In this document: in pieces, positions 6,986 to 15,391 of the stretch
How the letters are laid out: every line of letters starts with the position of its first letter
Position numbering within the stretch: position 1 is the first letter of the stretch
NCBI RefSeq assembly: GCF_000725545.1
Contig: NZ_JNZP01000005.1
Span: 262,849-326,848 of the forward strand
Length of the DNA stretch: 64,000 nt
Source of the DNA: Streptomyces exfoliatus
Lineage (GTDB): Bacteria; Actinomycetota; Actinomycetes; Streptomycetales; Streptomycetaceae
Direction of reading: 5' to 3'
The notes under the pieces: generated by a model
Database searches by the model: none
What the model was told of the DNA's origin: nothing
The model's input: only the letters and a program-made list of their open reading frames with translations
Made by a program: the position numbers and the translations under genes

Positions 6986-7939
6986 ATGATCACCCTGGAA
7001 GCGATCGAGTCCCACTTCCCCGCACGCACGGTCTCGGTCGAGGACCGCGCGGCCGAACTCGGTCTGACCGCGGAGCAGACGCACATGTTCCGCCGCCACT
7101 TCGGAATCGACCGCATGCGGTACGAGCCCTCCCTCGGCATCGTCGAGCAGCTGGTGCCGGCGGCCGAGCGGGCCCTCGCCGGCACCTCGCCGGCCGCCGT
7201 ACGCCACCTGGTCTTCGCCCACGCCCTGCACGGCGCCGACCAGCTGTCGCCCGACACGCTCCGGGAGGTCGCCCGCCGGCTCGGCCTGGAGCACGCCAAC
7301 GCGTTCGCGGTCACCCAGCAGAACTGCGCCGTGTCGATGTCCGCGCTCGACATCGCGGGCACGCTGCTCCAGGCCGAGGAGGACCCGTCCGCACGCGCCC
7401 TCGTCGTCGTCGGCGACAAGCCGCTGACCCAGGAGGCGCAGCTCATCATGAACACCTGCGTCGTGGCGGACGGCACCGCCGCCGCGCTCGTGGCGAACGA
7501 CGGTCCCGGTGTCCCCGTCCGCTCCTTCGCCACGCGCACCCTCGGGCAGTTCTCCGACGGTGTCCTCTCCACCCCCGAGACCTTCCGGGCCGCCGCCGAG
7601 GCGCGGCCCCGGGTGCTCGCGGAGGTGATGGAGGAGGCCGTGCGGGGCGCCGGCTGCACGCTCGACGACGTCCAGTGGTTCGTCCCGCCCAGCCCCAACC
7701 TGGTGTTCTGGCAGGACGCCGTCCCGGACGACGAGCTGCGGGCGCGCTTCTTCCTCGACAACATCCCGCGCTACAGCCACTGCCTGGCCGCCGACGTCCT
7801 CGCCAACTACGCGACCCTGCGCGAGGAGAAACGCCTCGAACCGGACCGGCCGGTCATGCTCGTCGCCATCGGCGTGGGCATGACCTTCTCCGCCATGGTC
7901 GTCGTCCCCGGGACCGAGCACGGGGCGGTGGCCCGATGA
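6986..7939 (+). CDS. KAS III-like enzyme with altered catalytic triad
   Basis: A 317-residue KAS III (FabH) fold protein. The nucleophile Cys is present in QQNCAVSMSALD (about residue 114). The usual His motif (VPHQAN) reads VPPSPN, and the place of the conserved Asn (RHGNTS) reads RYSHCL, so a His stands where Asn is normal. The C-terminal IGVGMTFSAM matches the family end. Two roles fit. One is a starter condensing enzyme for the nearby ACP. The other is an acyltransferase of the CerJ type, a KAS III relative that moves acyl groups onto sugars. ATGA overlap with the next gene. Confidence 0.72.
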   Translation: MITLEAIESHFPARTVSVEDRAAELGLTAEQTHMFRRHFGIDRMRYEPSLGIVEQLVPAAERALAGTSPAAVRHLVFAHALHGADQLSPDTLREVARRLGLEHANAFAVTQQNCAVSMSALDIAGTLLQAEEDPSARALVVVGDKPLTQEAQLIMNTCVVADGTAAALVANDGPGVPVRSFATRTLGQFSDGVLSTPETFRAAAEARPRVLAEVMEEAVRGAGCTLDDVQWFVPPSPNLVFWQDAVPDDELRARFFLDNIPRYSHCLAADVLANYATLREEKRLEPDRPVMLVAIGVGMTFSAMVVVPGTEHGAVAR

Positions 7940-8808
7940 GCCTGCGCCTGCGCTCCGCCGTGGAGCACGTCGAGACGCCCGCCGTCGGCGTGGCCCCGCC
8001 GCAGCACACGGAACTCGTGGAACGGCTGCTCGCCCGCGTACCGGAGGAGCCGGACGCGCTGGCCCCCGACCTGGTGGCCCTGGTCTACGCGGTGGCCGAT
8101 CCCCAGGGTCACAAGACCACGGCCTCGCACCTCAACCACCGCACCGGTGGGGCCGCGCACGGCTTCGCCCTCACCGACCAGGGCGTCGGCGGACCGTTCA
8201 TCGCGCTGCGGGTGGCTCGCGCGTACGCCAGGACCGGCCGAGGCACCGCGCCCCTGGTGGCCGTCGTGGAGAGCGGGGGTACGGCCGGGGCGAGCGCCGC
8301 GTCCGGTGTCCTGCTCCGACTCGACGGAAGCGATGGGCGCGACGGACGCCGCGAAGTCGACGGAGCCGACGGAGCCGACGGAGCCGACGGAGCCGACGGA
8401 GCCGGCGGACGCCGCGGACCCGATGGACCTGATGGACCCGAGGGGCGCGGGGGACTCGCCCTGGCCGACACGGTGGCGGTACCCGTCGACCGGCTCGCCC
8501 AGGCGTGGGCGGAACTCGTACCCGAAAAGGGCCGACTGCTGCTCGTCCTCGGGCCCGGCACCGACCCGGGAGCCGCCCCCGCCGAGCGCACCGACGTCCG
8601 TACGGCACCGGCGGACAGCTCGTGCACCGCCGTGTGGCGACTCCTCGCCCAGGAGGCGGAGTCCTGGCGGGGCCGGTACGCCACGGTCGCGCTGTGCGCC
8701 GTCGACACGGCCACCGGCACCGGCCACCTCGCAGTACTGCGTGACCTGGACGACGAAAGCGAACCGCCTGCGGGCAGCACCGAGGAAGAGGAAGCTCGAC
8801 ATGGATGA
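7936..8808 (+). CDS. Shortened KAS III-like protein, catalytically degenerate
   Basis: A 290-residue protein of no established function. Residues about 45-115 (from DLVALVYAV to PLVAVVESG) match the first half of KAS III enzymes, but the nucleophile position (usually AACSG) is TDQGVGG, so no Cys. The second half of the fold is mostly absent and replaced by a low-complexity Asp/Gly/Arg segment built on five GACGGAGCC repeats at 8359-8403. The end (VALCAVDTATGTGHLAVLRD) recalls a late strand of the fold. It overlaps both neighbours: ATGA with the KAS III-like gene before it, 8 bp with the KS after it. It may be a scaffold or partner of the preceding enzyme. Confidence 0.6.
   Translation: MSLRLRSAVEHVETPAVGVAPPQHTELVERLLARVPEEPDALAPDLVALVYAVADPQGHKTTASHLNHRTGGAAHGFALTDQGVGGPFIALRVARAYARTGRGTAPLVAVVESGGTAGASAASGVLLRLDGSDGRDGRREVDGADGADGADGADGAGGRRGPDGPDGPEGRGGLALADTVAVPVDRLAQAWAELVPEKGRLLLVLGPGTDPGAAPAERTDVRTAPADSSCTAVWRLLAQEAESWRGRYATVALCAVDTATGTGHLAVLRDLDDESEPPAGSTEEEEARHG
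8359..8403. repeat. Five 9-bp tandem repeats (GACGGAGCC)
   Basis: Five perfect copies inside the shortened KAS III-like gene encode Asp-Gly-Ala five times. The length is a multiple of three, so copy-number change keeps the frame. Confidence 0.95.
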
Positions 8809-10171
8809 CGTGACTGCGGCGGGCGGGCAGCGGCCCGCGTACGACCGCGTGGTGGTGACCGGCCTCGGCGTGTTCTCCAGCATCGGCGTGGGCGTCGAGG
8901 AGTTCACCGAAGGACTGCGGTCCGGGCGGAACGGCGTCTCGCCGATCACCGCCTTCGACACCACCGGCTTCGACCACGCCAACGGCTGCGAGATACGGGA
9001 CTTCGACCCCACGCCGTGGCTGCGCCGGTGGAAGCAGGAGGAGCTGGGCCGTACCGCCCAGTTCTCCGTGGCGGCGGCGCGGATGGCGGTCGCCGACGCG
9101 GGGCTCACCGACGAGGAGCTGCGCGCCCGGCGCGTCCAGGTCGCCGTCGGCACGACGGACGGCGAGTCGCAGGACCTGGACCGGCTGGCCGCCGACTGGG
9201 TCGCGGCCGGGCCGGAGACCTGGGACCCGGAAACCGCCCGGCGCGTGGGGGCGGGCCGGCTCTCGGCCGCCGTGGCCTCCGAGTTCGGCCTGACCGACAG
9301 CGAGGCCGTCACCCTGGCCACCGCGTGCTCGGCCGGCAACTACGCGATCGGCATGGGGCTCGACGCCCTGCGGGTCGGCGACGCGGACATCGCCCTCTGC
9401 GGCGGCGCCGACGCCATGTGCCAGAAGTCCTTCTCGGCCTTCTACCGGCTCGGCACCATCGCCCCGGACTTCTGCCGGCCGTTCGACAAGGACCGGCAGG
9501 GCATCCTCACCGGCGAGGGCGCCGGTGTCCTCGTCCTGGAGCGCCTCGACTCTGCCCTCGCGCGCGGCGCCCGGATCCACGCCGAGGTGCTCGGATACGG
9601 GCTGACCTGCGACGCCCATCACCCGGTGCAGCCCAACCAGTCGAGCATCGCCCGTTGTATGCAGCTGGCGCTCGACGACGCGGGGGTGGCCCCGCAGGAC
9701 GTCGACCTCATCTCCGCGCACGGCACCGGCACGCGGACGAACGACGTGACCGAGTCCCGGGCCATCCGGGACGTGTACGACAGCGCCCCGCCCCGCACCG
9801 TCTCGCTCAAGTCGATGCTCGGTCACACGATGGGCGCGGCGAGCGCGCTCGCGGCGGTGGCCTGCTCGGTGGCGCTCACGGAGGGGTTCATCCCGCCGAC
9901 GATCAACCACCGGGAGACGGATCCCGAGTGCGAGATCGACTGCGTGCCGAACGAGTCGGTCCCGGCGCGGCTGCGGGTGGTGCAGAACAACGGGCTCGCG
10001 TTCGCGGGCAACAACGCGATCGTCGTGCTCGGTCACTATCCGGCCGACTCGGACTCGGACTCGGACTCGGACTCGGACTCGGACTCGGACTCGGACTCGG
10101 ACTCGGACTCGGAGGCGGGCTCGGACGCGTCCGTGGACGCCTCCGCCGTCGCCGACGCCGTCCGTTCCTGA
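8801..10171 (+). CDS. Beta-ketoacyl-ACP synthase, active, of the first PKS set
   Basis: A 456-residue ketosynthase with a complete triad: Cys176 in TACSAGNYA, His307 in SAHGTGT and His342 in LGHTMGAASA. It is not of the aromatic KS-alpha type, whose motif is TGCTSGLD, and resembles FabF-like or polyene-type synthases. With the Cys-less KS-like protein (5776) and the ACP (5531) it forms a second elongation system. The C-terminus has an extra tail with 11 Asp-Ser repeats (residues 416-437) that is outside the catalytic fold. ATG 8801 follows GAGGAAGAGGAAG. Its stop TGA overlaps an ATG of the exporter frame. Confidence 0.87.
   Translation: MDDVTAAGGQRPAYDRVVVTGLGVFSSIGVGVEEFTEGLRSGRNGVSPITAFDTTGFDHANGCEIRDFDPTPWLRRWKQEELGRTAQFSVAAARMAVADAGLTDEELRARRVQVAVGTTDGESQDLDRLAADWVAAGPETWDPETARRVGAGRLSAAVASEFGLTDSEAVTLATACSAGNYAIGMGLDALRVGDADIALCGGADAMCQKSFSAFYRLGTIAPDFCRPFDKDRQGILTGEGAGVLVLERLDSALARGARIHAEVLGYGLTCDAHHPVQPNQSSIARCMQLALDDAGVAPQDVDLISAHGTGTRTNDVTESRAIRDVYDSAPPRTVSLKSMLGHTMGAASALAAVACSVALTEGFIPPTINHRETDPECEIDCVPNESVPARLRVVQNNGLAFAGNNAIVVLGHYPADSDSDSDSDSDSDSDSDSDSDSEAGSDASVDASAVADAVRS
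10046..10111. repeat. Eleven 6-bp tandem repeats (GACTCG)
   Basis: Eleven perfect copies of GACTCG near the 3' end of the ketosynthase gene encode (Asp-Ser)11. The tract is in frame, so slippage by whole units only changes tail length. Confidence 0.97.
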
Positions 10172-10194
10172 TGGTGGAAAGCGAGGACAGGGTC

Positions 10195-11733
10195 ATGCCA
10201 GAGGGCCGTCGGGTCGGGTTCGGGGTGCTCGCGCTCGTGCTCGGCATCACGCTCGCCGTCCTCGACCAGGTGATCGTCGGCACCGCGCTGCCCACCATGG
10301 TCGGCGAACTCGGGGGCCTCAGCCTCCTCCCGTGGGTCGTCACGGCCTACGGCCTCGCCACCGCGGTCACCACCCCGCTCTGGGGCAAGTTCGGCGACCT
10401 CTACGGCCGTCGCCGTACCTTCATGGCCGCCATCGGCATCTTCCTCGTCGGCTCGATGGCGGCCGGCCTCTCCCAGAACATGACGCAGCTCGTCGGCTTC
10501 CGCACCCTCCAGGGGCTGGGCGCCGGCGGTCTGTTCGTCGGCGCCTTCGGCCTCGTCGGCGACCTCGTCCGCGACCCCGCCGGGCGGATCAAGGTGCAGT
10601 CCGTGATCGGCGCCGTCATTCCCGTCGCGCTCGTCGGCGGCCCACTGCTCGGCGGCGTGCTCACCGAACACGCCGACTGGCGCTGGGCGTTCTACCTGAA
10701 CGTGCCCGTCGGCGCCGTCGCGCTCGCCGCCACCGCCCTCGGTGTCCCCGCCGTCGCACGGGGCGCCAAGGCGCGTATCGACTACGTCGGCGCCGCCCTC
10801 CTCACGGTCGCGGTCGTCGCCGTGACCCTGCTCGCCGGATGGGCGGGTACGCGGTACGCCTGGGGCTCCTGGCAGATCATCGGCCTGGCCGTCGTCGCGG
10901 CGGCGGCCCTGGCGGTCCTCGTCCGGGTCGAGCGCCACGCGGCCGAACCGATGCTGCCGCCCCGGCTGTTCCGCTCCCGGGACTTCAACCTGGCGCAGAT
11001 CCTCGGTCTGCTGCTGGCCGCCGGCCAGCTCGCCGTCATGGTCCACCTCCCCCTCTATCTGCAGACCGTGCAGGGCGTGTCGCCCACGATCAGCGGGCTC
11101 CTGCTGCTGCCCTTCATGGGCGGCATGATCACCGCGCAGCTCCTCGCCGCCCGGCTCGTGCTGCGCAGCGGACGGATCCGCCTGCCGGCGCTCGCCGGCT
11201 CCGCCACGGCGACCGCCGGGCTCGCCCTGCTGACCTTCCTGGACACCGGCACCTCGGCGGGCCTCGCCGCCTCCGTCTGCGTGGTGGCCGGCTTCGGCAT
11301 CGGCCTGGTGCTCCAGATCACCCTCGTCATCACCTTCGGCAGCACCGAGGAGCGCGACATCGGCGTCGCCAGCGGTCTGCTCAACCTCTTCCGCGCCGTC
11401 GGCGGTTCGCTGGGCGTCGCCCTGCTCGGCTCCGTCTACACCGCCGTGTCCGAGTCCACCCTGACGGAGCGGCTCGGCGCCGCGGAGGCCCACGCCCTCG
11501 CCGCGTCCAGCCAGCACCTCGACCCCGAGGCGCTGCGGCAGCTGCCGGCCGCGTCCCTCACGGCCTTCCGCGAGGCGGCGGTGGACGGACTGCACGGCCT
11601 GGTGATCGGGGCCGGCGTCCTGGCCGCGATCGGCTGCGCCGCGGCGTGGCTGCTGCGGCCACGGGTGCCCGTGCCCGGGGAGGGAACGGACCAGAAGACG
11701 GGGGCCGATCCCGTGGTGGCGGAAAGCATTTAG
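10195..11733 (+). CDS. MFS drug:H+ antiporter (DHA2, 14-TM type)
   Basis: A 512-residue membrane protein with hydrophobic segments throughout. It has the EmrB/QacA-type motifs LDQVIVGTALPT in TM1, GKFGDLYGRRR after TM2 and a Gly/Pro-rich TM5 (ALVGGPLLGG). It probably exports the polyketide product. ATG 10195 has GAGG 8 bases upstream; an in-frame ATG at 10171 overlapping the ketosynthase stop would add 8 residues. This is one of two exporters in the cluster, this one sitting with the extra ketosynthase set. Confidence 0.88.
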   Translation: MPEGRRVGFGVLALVLGITLAVLDQVIVGTALPTMVGELGGLSLLPWVVTAYGLATAVTTPLWGKFGDLYGRRRTFMAAIGIFLVGSMAAGLSQNMTQLVGFRTLQGLGAGGLFVGAFGLVGDLVRDPAGRIKVQSVIGAVIPVALVGGPLLGGVLTEHADWRWAFYLNVPVGAVALAATALGVPAVARGAKARIDYVGAALLTVAVVAVTLLAGWAGTRYAWGSWQIIGLAVVAAAALAVLVRVERHAAEPMLPPRLFRSRDFNLAQILGLLLAAGQLAVMVHLPLYLQTVQGVSPTISGLLLLPFMGGMITAQLLAARLVLRSGRIRLPALAGSATATAGLALLTFLDTGTSAGLAASVCVVAGFGIGLVLQITLVITFGSTEERDIGVASGLLNLFRAVGGSLGVALLGSVYTAVSESTLTERLGAAEAHALAASSQHLDPEALRQLPAASLTAFREAAVDGLHGLVIGAGVLAAIGCAAAWLLRPRVPVPGEGTDQKTGADPVVAESI

Positions 11734-11737
11734 CGCA

Positions 11738-11769
11738 AACTTAGCCGGTAGCGCATTGAACTTAACCGG
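11738..11769 (+). promoter_or_regulatory. Direct repeats before the second PKS transcript
   Basis: AACTTAGCCGG (11738-11748) and AACTTAACCGG (11759-11769) are 21 bp apart, two helical turns. They lie in the 113-bp gap before the ketoreductase gene. OmpR-type regulators bind such in-phase direct repeats, so the JadR1-like regulator is the first candidate. Confidence 0.4.
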
Positions 11770-11846
11770 CATTCCGAAGAATGATTTCACCAGGCTCCGG
11801 TGGTGTGTGTCCGCCGCGGCCGAGGCCTTTTTCAGGGAGTAGCCAC

Positions 11847-12587
11847 ATGGCTCAGGAAAACCGGAGGACCGCGCTCGTCAGCGGCGGATCGCGGGGCATA
11901 GGACGCGCCGTGGTGCTGCGGCTGGCCCGCGACGGCCACCAGGTCGCCTTCTGTCACCAGACCCCGTCCGAGGCCGCGCGGAGCCTGGAGAAGGAGGCCG
12001 CCGAGCTGGGCGCCACGGTCGTGGCCAGCCAGGTGGACGTCACCGACGCCGCGCAGGTCAAGGCCTGGGTGCAGCGGACCGAGGCGGAACTCGGGCCGAT
12101 CGAGGTCGTCGTCAACTCGGCCGGCATCGTCCGTGACACGCCGCTCGTCATGATGGAGGACGGTGACTGGCGGGACGTCGTCGACGTCAATCTGACCGGC
12201 ACCTTCCATGTCACCCGGGCGGCCGTCTTCGGCATGATGAAGCGGAAATCCGGCTGCGTCGTGAACCTCTCCTCCGTCGCGGGTCTGTACGGGAACGCGA
12301 CACAGACCAATTACTCCGCCACCAAGGCCGGAATCATCGGATTCACCAAGGCCCTCTCCAAAGAGGTCGGCCGGTACGGGATCCGCGCGAACGCGGTGGC
12401 CCCCGGATTCATCGACACCGACATGGTTTCCGGGCTTTCCGAGAACCACCGGGAGAAGGCGCGGAAAGGCATTTCCCTGAGCCGATTCGGCCGCGCGGAG
12501 GAGGTCGCCGACGCCGTCGCCTACCTCCTGACCGCGGAGTACGTCACCGGCACCGTCCTCACGGTCGACGGAGGACTCTCGATCTGA
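11847..12587 (+). CDS. FabG-type 3-oxoacyl-ACP reductase
   Basis: A 246-residue short-chain dehydrogenase. SGGSRGIGRA (residues 11-20) binds NADPH, VNSAGI follows, catalytic Ser in NLSSVAG and Tyr-X3-Lys in NYSATKAG. The C-terminus ends TGTVLTVDGGLSI, typical of FabG. It lacks the features of the aromatic C-9 ketoreductase, which is present separately at 23.35 kb. It therefore most likely reduces chains on the first ACP. No dehydratase gene is adjacent, so either the chain stays hydroxylated or a primary-metabolism FabZ helps. A MITE-like element separates it from KS-alpha. Confidence 0.87.
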   Translation: MAQENRRTALVSGGSRGIGRAVVLRLARDGHQVAFCHQTPSEAARSLEKEAAELGATVVASQVDVTDAAQVKAWVQRTEAELGPIEVVVNSAGIVRDTPLVMMEDGDWRDVVDVNLTGTFHVTRAAVFGMMKRKSGCVVNLSSVAGLYGNATQTNYSATKAGIIGFTKALSKEVGRYGIRANAVAPGFIDTDMVSGLSENHREKARKGISLSRFGRAEEVADAVAYLLTAEYVTGTVLTVDGGLSI

Positions 12588-12612
12588 GCCGCGCGCCCCG
12601 GCCCGCGATTCC

Positions 12613-12819
12613 CCTAGGGGGTGTCTGGCCGATCAGGCCGGGCTCGCGGGGCCTGGCACGCACGCTCGCCGCGTTGTCGTCACGCTCCCCCAAGCTCTCG
12701 GCTTCGCTCGAGCAGGGCGGTACCCCCATGGCTCCGCCATGACTCCCTCCTCCGCCTCGCGACGCACGGCACCAGACGCCGCTCCCCGATCCGGCCTGAT
12801 CGACCAGACACCCCCTAGG
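12613..12819. mobile_element. MITE-like element with 29-bp inverted repeats
   Basis: Bases 12613-12641 match the reverse complement of 12791-12819 with one mismatch. Both ends carry CCTAGGGGGTGTCTGG and inside it CGATCAGGCCGG. The 207-bp interior has no open protein and includes a Streptomyces-type repetitive sequence (CTCGGCTTCGCTCGAGCAG). No transposase is present, so it would depend on one elsewhere. CTAG at both outer ends may be part of the target. Its right end supplies AGGAG (12817-12821), the ribosome site of KS-alpha. Confidence 0.65.
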
Positions 12820-12830
12820 AGACCCCGATC

Positions 12831-14138
12831 ATGCACAGCACACCCCGACCCTCGACGCAGCCGGGCACGGTGAAGCGGCGCGTCGTCATCACCGGCATCG
12901 GCGTCCTCGCTCCCGGTGGCATCGGTGCCAAGAACTTCTGGAGCCTCCTCAGCGAGGGCCGCACCGCCACCCGCGGCATCACCTTCTTCGACCCCTCGCC
13001 GTTCCGCTCGCGGGTCGCCGCCGAGATCGACTTCGATCCCGCGGACCACGGTCTGCGGCCCCAGGAGATCCGCCGCATGGACCGCGCCGCGCAGTTCGCG
13101 GTGGTGGCCGCGCGGGAGGCGCTCGCCGACAGCGGCCTCGACATGGCCGAGGGCGACCCGTACCGCACCGGTGTCTGCCTCGGCAGCGCCGTCGGCGCCA
13201 CCATGGGCCTCGACCAGGAGTACCGGGTCGTCAGCGACGACGGGCGCCTGGAGCTCGTGGACCACGAGTACGCGGTGCCCCACCTGTACAACCACCTGGT
13301 GCCCAGCTCGTTCGCCGTCGAGGTCGCCTGGGCCACCGGCGCCGAGGGACCCGCCACCGTGGTCTCCACCGGCTGCACCTCCGGCCTCGACGCCGTCGGC
13401 CACGCCACCGAGCTGATCCGCGAGGGCAGCGCGGACGTGATGATCGCCGGCGCGACCGACGCGCCGATCTCGCCCATCACCATGGCCTGCTTCGACGCGA
13501 TCAAGGCCACCACGCCCCGCCACGACGACCCGGCACACGCCTCCCGGCCCTTCGACGGGACGCGCAACGGTTTCGTCCTCGGCGAGGGTTCGGCCGTCTT
13601 CGTCCTGGAGGAGCTGGAATCCGCCCGGCGGCGAGGCGCCCACATCTACGCGGAGATAGCCGGGTTCGGCTCCCGCTGCAACGCCTTCCACATGACCGGA
13701 CTGCGGCCGGACGGACTGGAGATGGCGGAGGCCATCCGGATCGCCCTCGACGAGGCCCGCCTCGCCCCCGAGGCGATCGACTACGTCAACGCCCACGGCT
13801 CCGGCACCAAGCAGAACGACCGGCACGAGACGGCGGCGTTCAAGCTCAGCCTCGGCGAGCACGCCCGCCGCACGCCGGTCAGCTCCATCAAGTCGATGGT
13901 CGGGCACTCGCTCGGCGCCATCGGCTCCATCGAGATCGCGGCGTGCGCGCTGGCCATGGAGTACGGCGTCGTACCGCCGACCGCCAACCTGCACACGCCG
14001 GACCCCGAGTGCGACCTCGACTACGTCCCCCTGACCGCCCGGGAACGGCGACTCGACAGCGTGCTCAGCGTCGGCAGCGGCTTCGGCGGCTTCCAGAGCG
14101 CCATCGTGCTCAGCCGGCCGGAGAGGAGCCCGCGATGA
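12831..14138 (+). CDS. Aromatic polyketide KS-alpha
   Basis: A 435-residue ketosynthase of the type II aromatic family. Cys182 sits in [14 protein letters not shown], His in [15 protein letters not shown] and in [24 protein letters not shown] and [10 protein letters not shown] are further hallmarks of ActI-ORF1-like enzymes. With the CLF and the ACP at 22882 it builds the poly-beta-ketone, a decaketide if the angucycline assignment is right. ATG 12831 uses AGGAG at the edge of the preceding MITE-like element. Its stop overlaps the CLF start (ATGA). Unusually, it is not next to the ACP gene. Confidence 0.95.
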   Translation: MHSTPRPSTQPGTVKRRVVITGIGVLAPGGIGAKNFWSLLSEGRTATRGITFFDPSPFRSRVAAEIDFDPADHGLRPQEIRRMDRAAQFAVVAAREALADSGLDMAEGDPYRTGVCLGSAVGATMGLDQEYRVVSDDGRLELVDHEYAVPHLYNHLVPSSFAVEVAWATGAEGPATVVSTGCTSGLDAVGHATELIREGSADVMIAGATDAPISPITMACFDAIKATTPRHDDPAHASRPFDGTRNGFVLGEGSAVFVLEELESARRRGAHIYAEIAGFGSRCNAFHMTGLRPDGLEMAEAIRIALDEARLAPEAIDYVNAHGSGTKQNDRHETAAFKLSLGEHARRTPVSSIKSMVGHSLGAIGSIEIAACALAMEYGVVPPTANLHTPDPECDLDYVPLTARERRLDSVLSVGSGFGGFQSAIVLSRPERSPR

Positions 14139-15391
14139 CCACCGCCGCCACCCTGCCCGTCGAGACGACGACCGCCGCGCGCGCGACCGCCGTCGTCACG
14201 GGACTCGGCATCGTCGCCCCCAACGGCCTCGGCACCGAGGCCTTCTGGGCGGCCACCCTCGAAGGACGGAGCGGCATCGGACCCGTCGAGCGGTTCGACC
14301 CGGCCTCCTACCCGGCGCGCCTCGCCGGCGAGGTGAGCGACTTCGACGCCACCGAGCACCTGCCCAGCCGGCTGCTTCCGCAGACGGACCACATGACCCG
14401 GATGGCGCTCGTCGCGGCCGACTGGGCACTCGCCGACGCCCAGGTGGAACCGGGCGAGACCGACTCCTTCGGCATGGGCGTCGTCACGGCCAGCTCGGCC
14501 GGTGGCTTCGCCTTCGGCCAGAACGAGCTGAAGGCCCTGTGGAGCCAGGGCAGCAAGTACGTCAGCGCCTACCAGTCCTTCGCCTGGTTCTACGCCGTCA
14601 ACACCGGCCAGATCTCCATCCGGCACGGCATGCGCGGCCCCAGCGGCGTCCTCGTCGCCGACCAGGCGGGCGGCCTCGACGTCCTCGCCCAGGCCCGCCG
14701 GCTGATCCGCAACGGCACGCCGCTCGTCGTCTCCGGCGGCGTCGACTCCTCGATCTGCCCGTGGGGCTGGGCCGCCCTGCTCACCAGCGGCCGGCTCAGC
14801 ACCGACCCCGACCCGGCCACCGCCTACCGGCCGTTCCACCCGGACGCCGCAGGGCACGTCGTCGGCGAGGGCGGGGCGCTCCTCATCGTCGAGGACGCCG
14901 CGAGCGCGGCGGCCCGCGGCGCCCGCACCTACGGGCGGATCGCCGGTTACGGCACCACCTTCGACCCGCGGCCGGGCAGCGGCCGCGAGCCGGGTCTCCG
15001 CCGCGCGATCGACCTCGCCCTCGCCGACGCGGGCGTCACCGCGGCGGACGTCGACGTCGTCTTCGCGGACGCCGCCGCCGTGCCCGAACTCGACGCGACG
15101 GAGGCGGCCGCCCTGCGCGACCTCTTCGGCGTACGAGGGGTGCCCGTCACGGCGCCCAAGACCATGACCGGCCGGCTCAACTCGGGCGCGGGGCCGCTCG
15201 ACGTGGCCACCGCCCTGCTCTCCCTCCGGGACCAGGTGATCCCGCCGACCGTGCACGTGGAGGCGGACCCCGGCCACGGCCTGGACCTCGTCACCGGACG
15301 GCCCCGGGAGACGTCGCTGCGCACCGTGCTCGTCCTGGCGCGCGGCTACGGCGGCTTCAACTCCGCCCTCGTCGTCACTCGTGCGGACTGA
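14135..15391 (+). CDS. Chain-length factor (KS-beta)
   Basis: A 418-residue partner of KS-alpha. The active Cys is Gln167 in VADQAGGLD, the diagnostic change of CLFs, which gives malonyl-ACP decarboxylation and chain-length control. [16 protein letters not shown] and [12 protein letters not shown] are family landmarks. It overlaps KS-alpha by ATGA, and the following PPTase start lies inside its last codons (11-bp overlap), so all three are translationally coupled. Confidence 0.95.
   Translation: MTTAATLPVETTTAARATAVVTGLGIVAPNGLGTEAFWAATLEGRSGIGPVERFDPASYPARLAGEVSDFDATEHLPSRLLPQTDHMTRMALVAADWALADAQVEPGETDSFGMGVVTASSAGGFAFGQNELKALWSQGSKYVSAYQSFAWFYAVNTGQISIRHGMRGPSGVLVADQAGGLDVLAQARRLIRNGTPLVVSGGVDSSICPWGWAALLTSGRLSTDPDPATAYRPFHPDAAGHVVGEGGALLIVEDAASAAARGARTYGRIAGYGTTFDPRPGSGREPGLRRAIDLALADAGVTAADVDVVFADAAAVPELDATEAAALRDLFGVRGVPVTAPKTMTGRLNSGAGPLDVATALLSLRDQVIPPTVHVEADPGHGLDLVTGRPRETSLRTVLVLARGYGGFNSALVVTRAD

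Noticed and set aside
4819..7764. A 981-codon minus-strand open frame over the regulator, ACP and KS-like genes
   Set aside because: Shadow of real plus-strand genes with clear family motifs; no motif in the antisense product.
12831..14138. KS-alpha as a pigment (spore whiE-type) synthase
   Set aside because: The window has UrdE-, UrdF-, UrdL-, UrdM- and UrdGT2-like genes and an olivose pathway, none of which belong to spore-pigment clusters.
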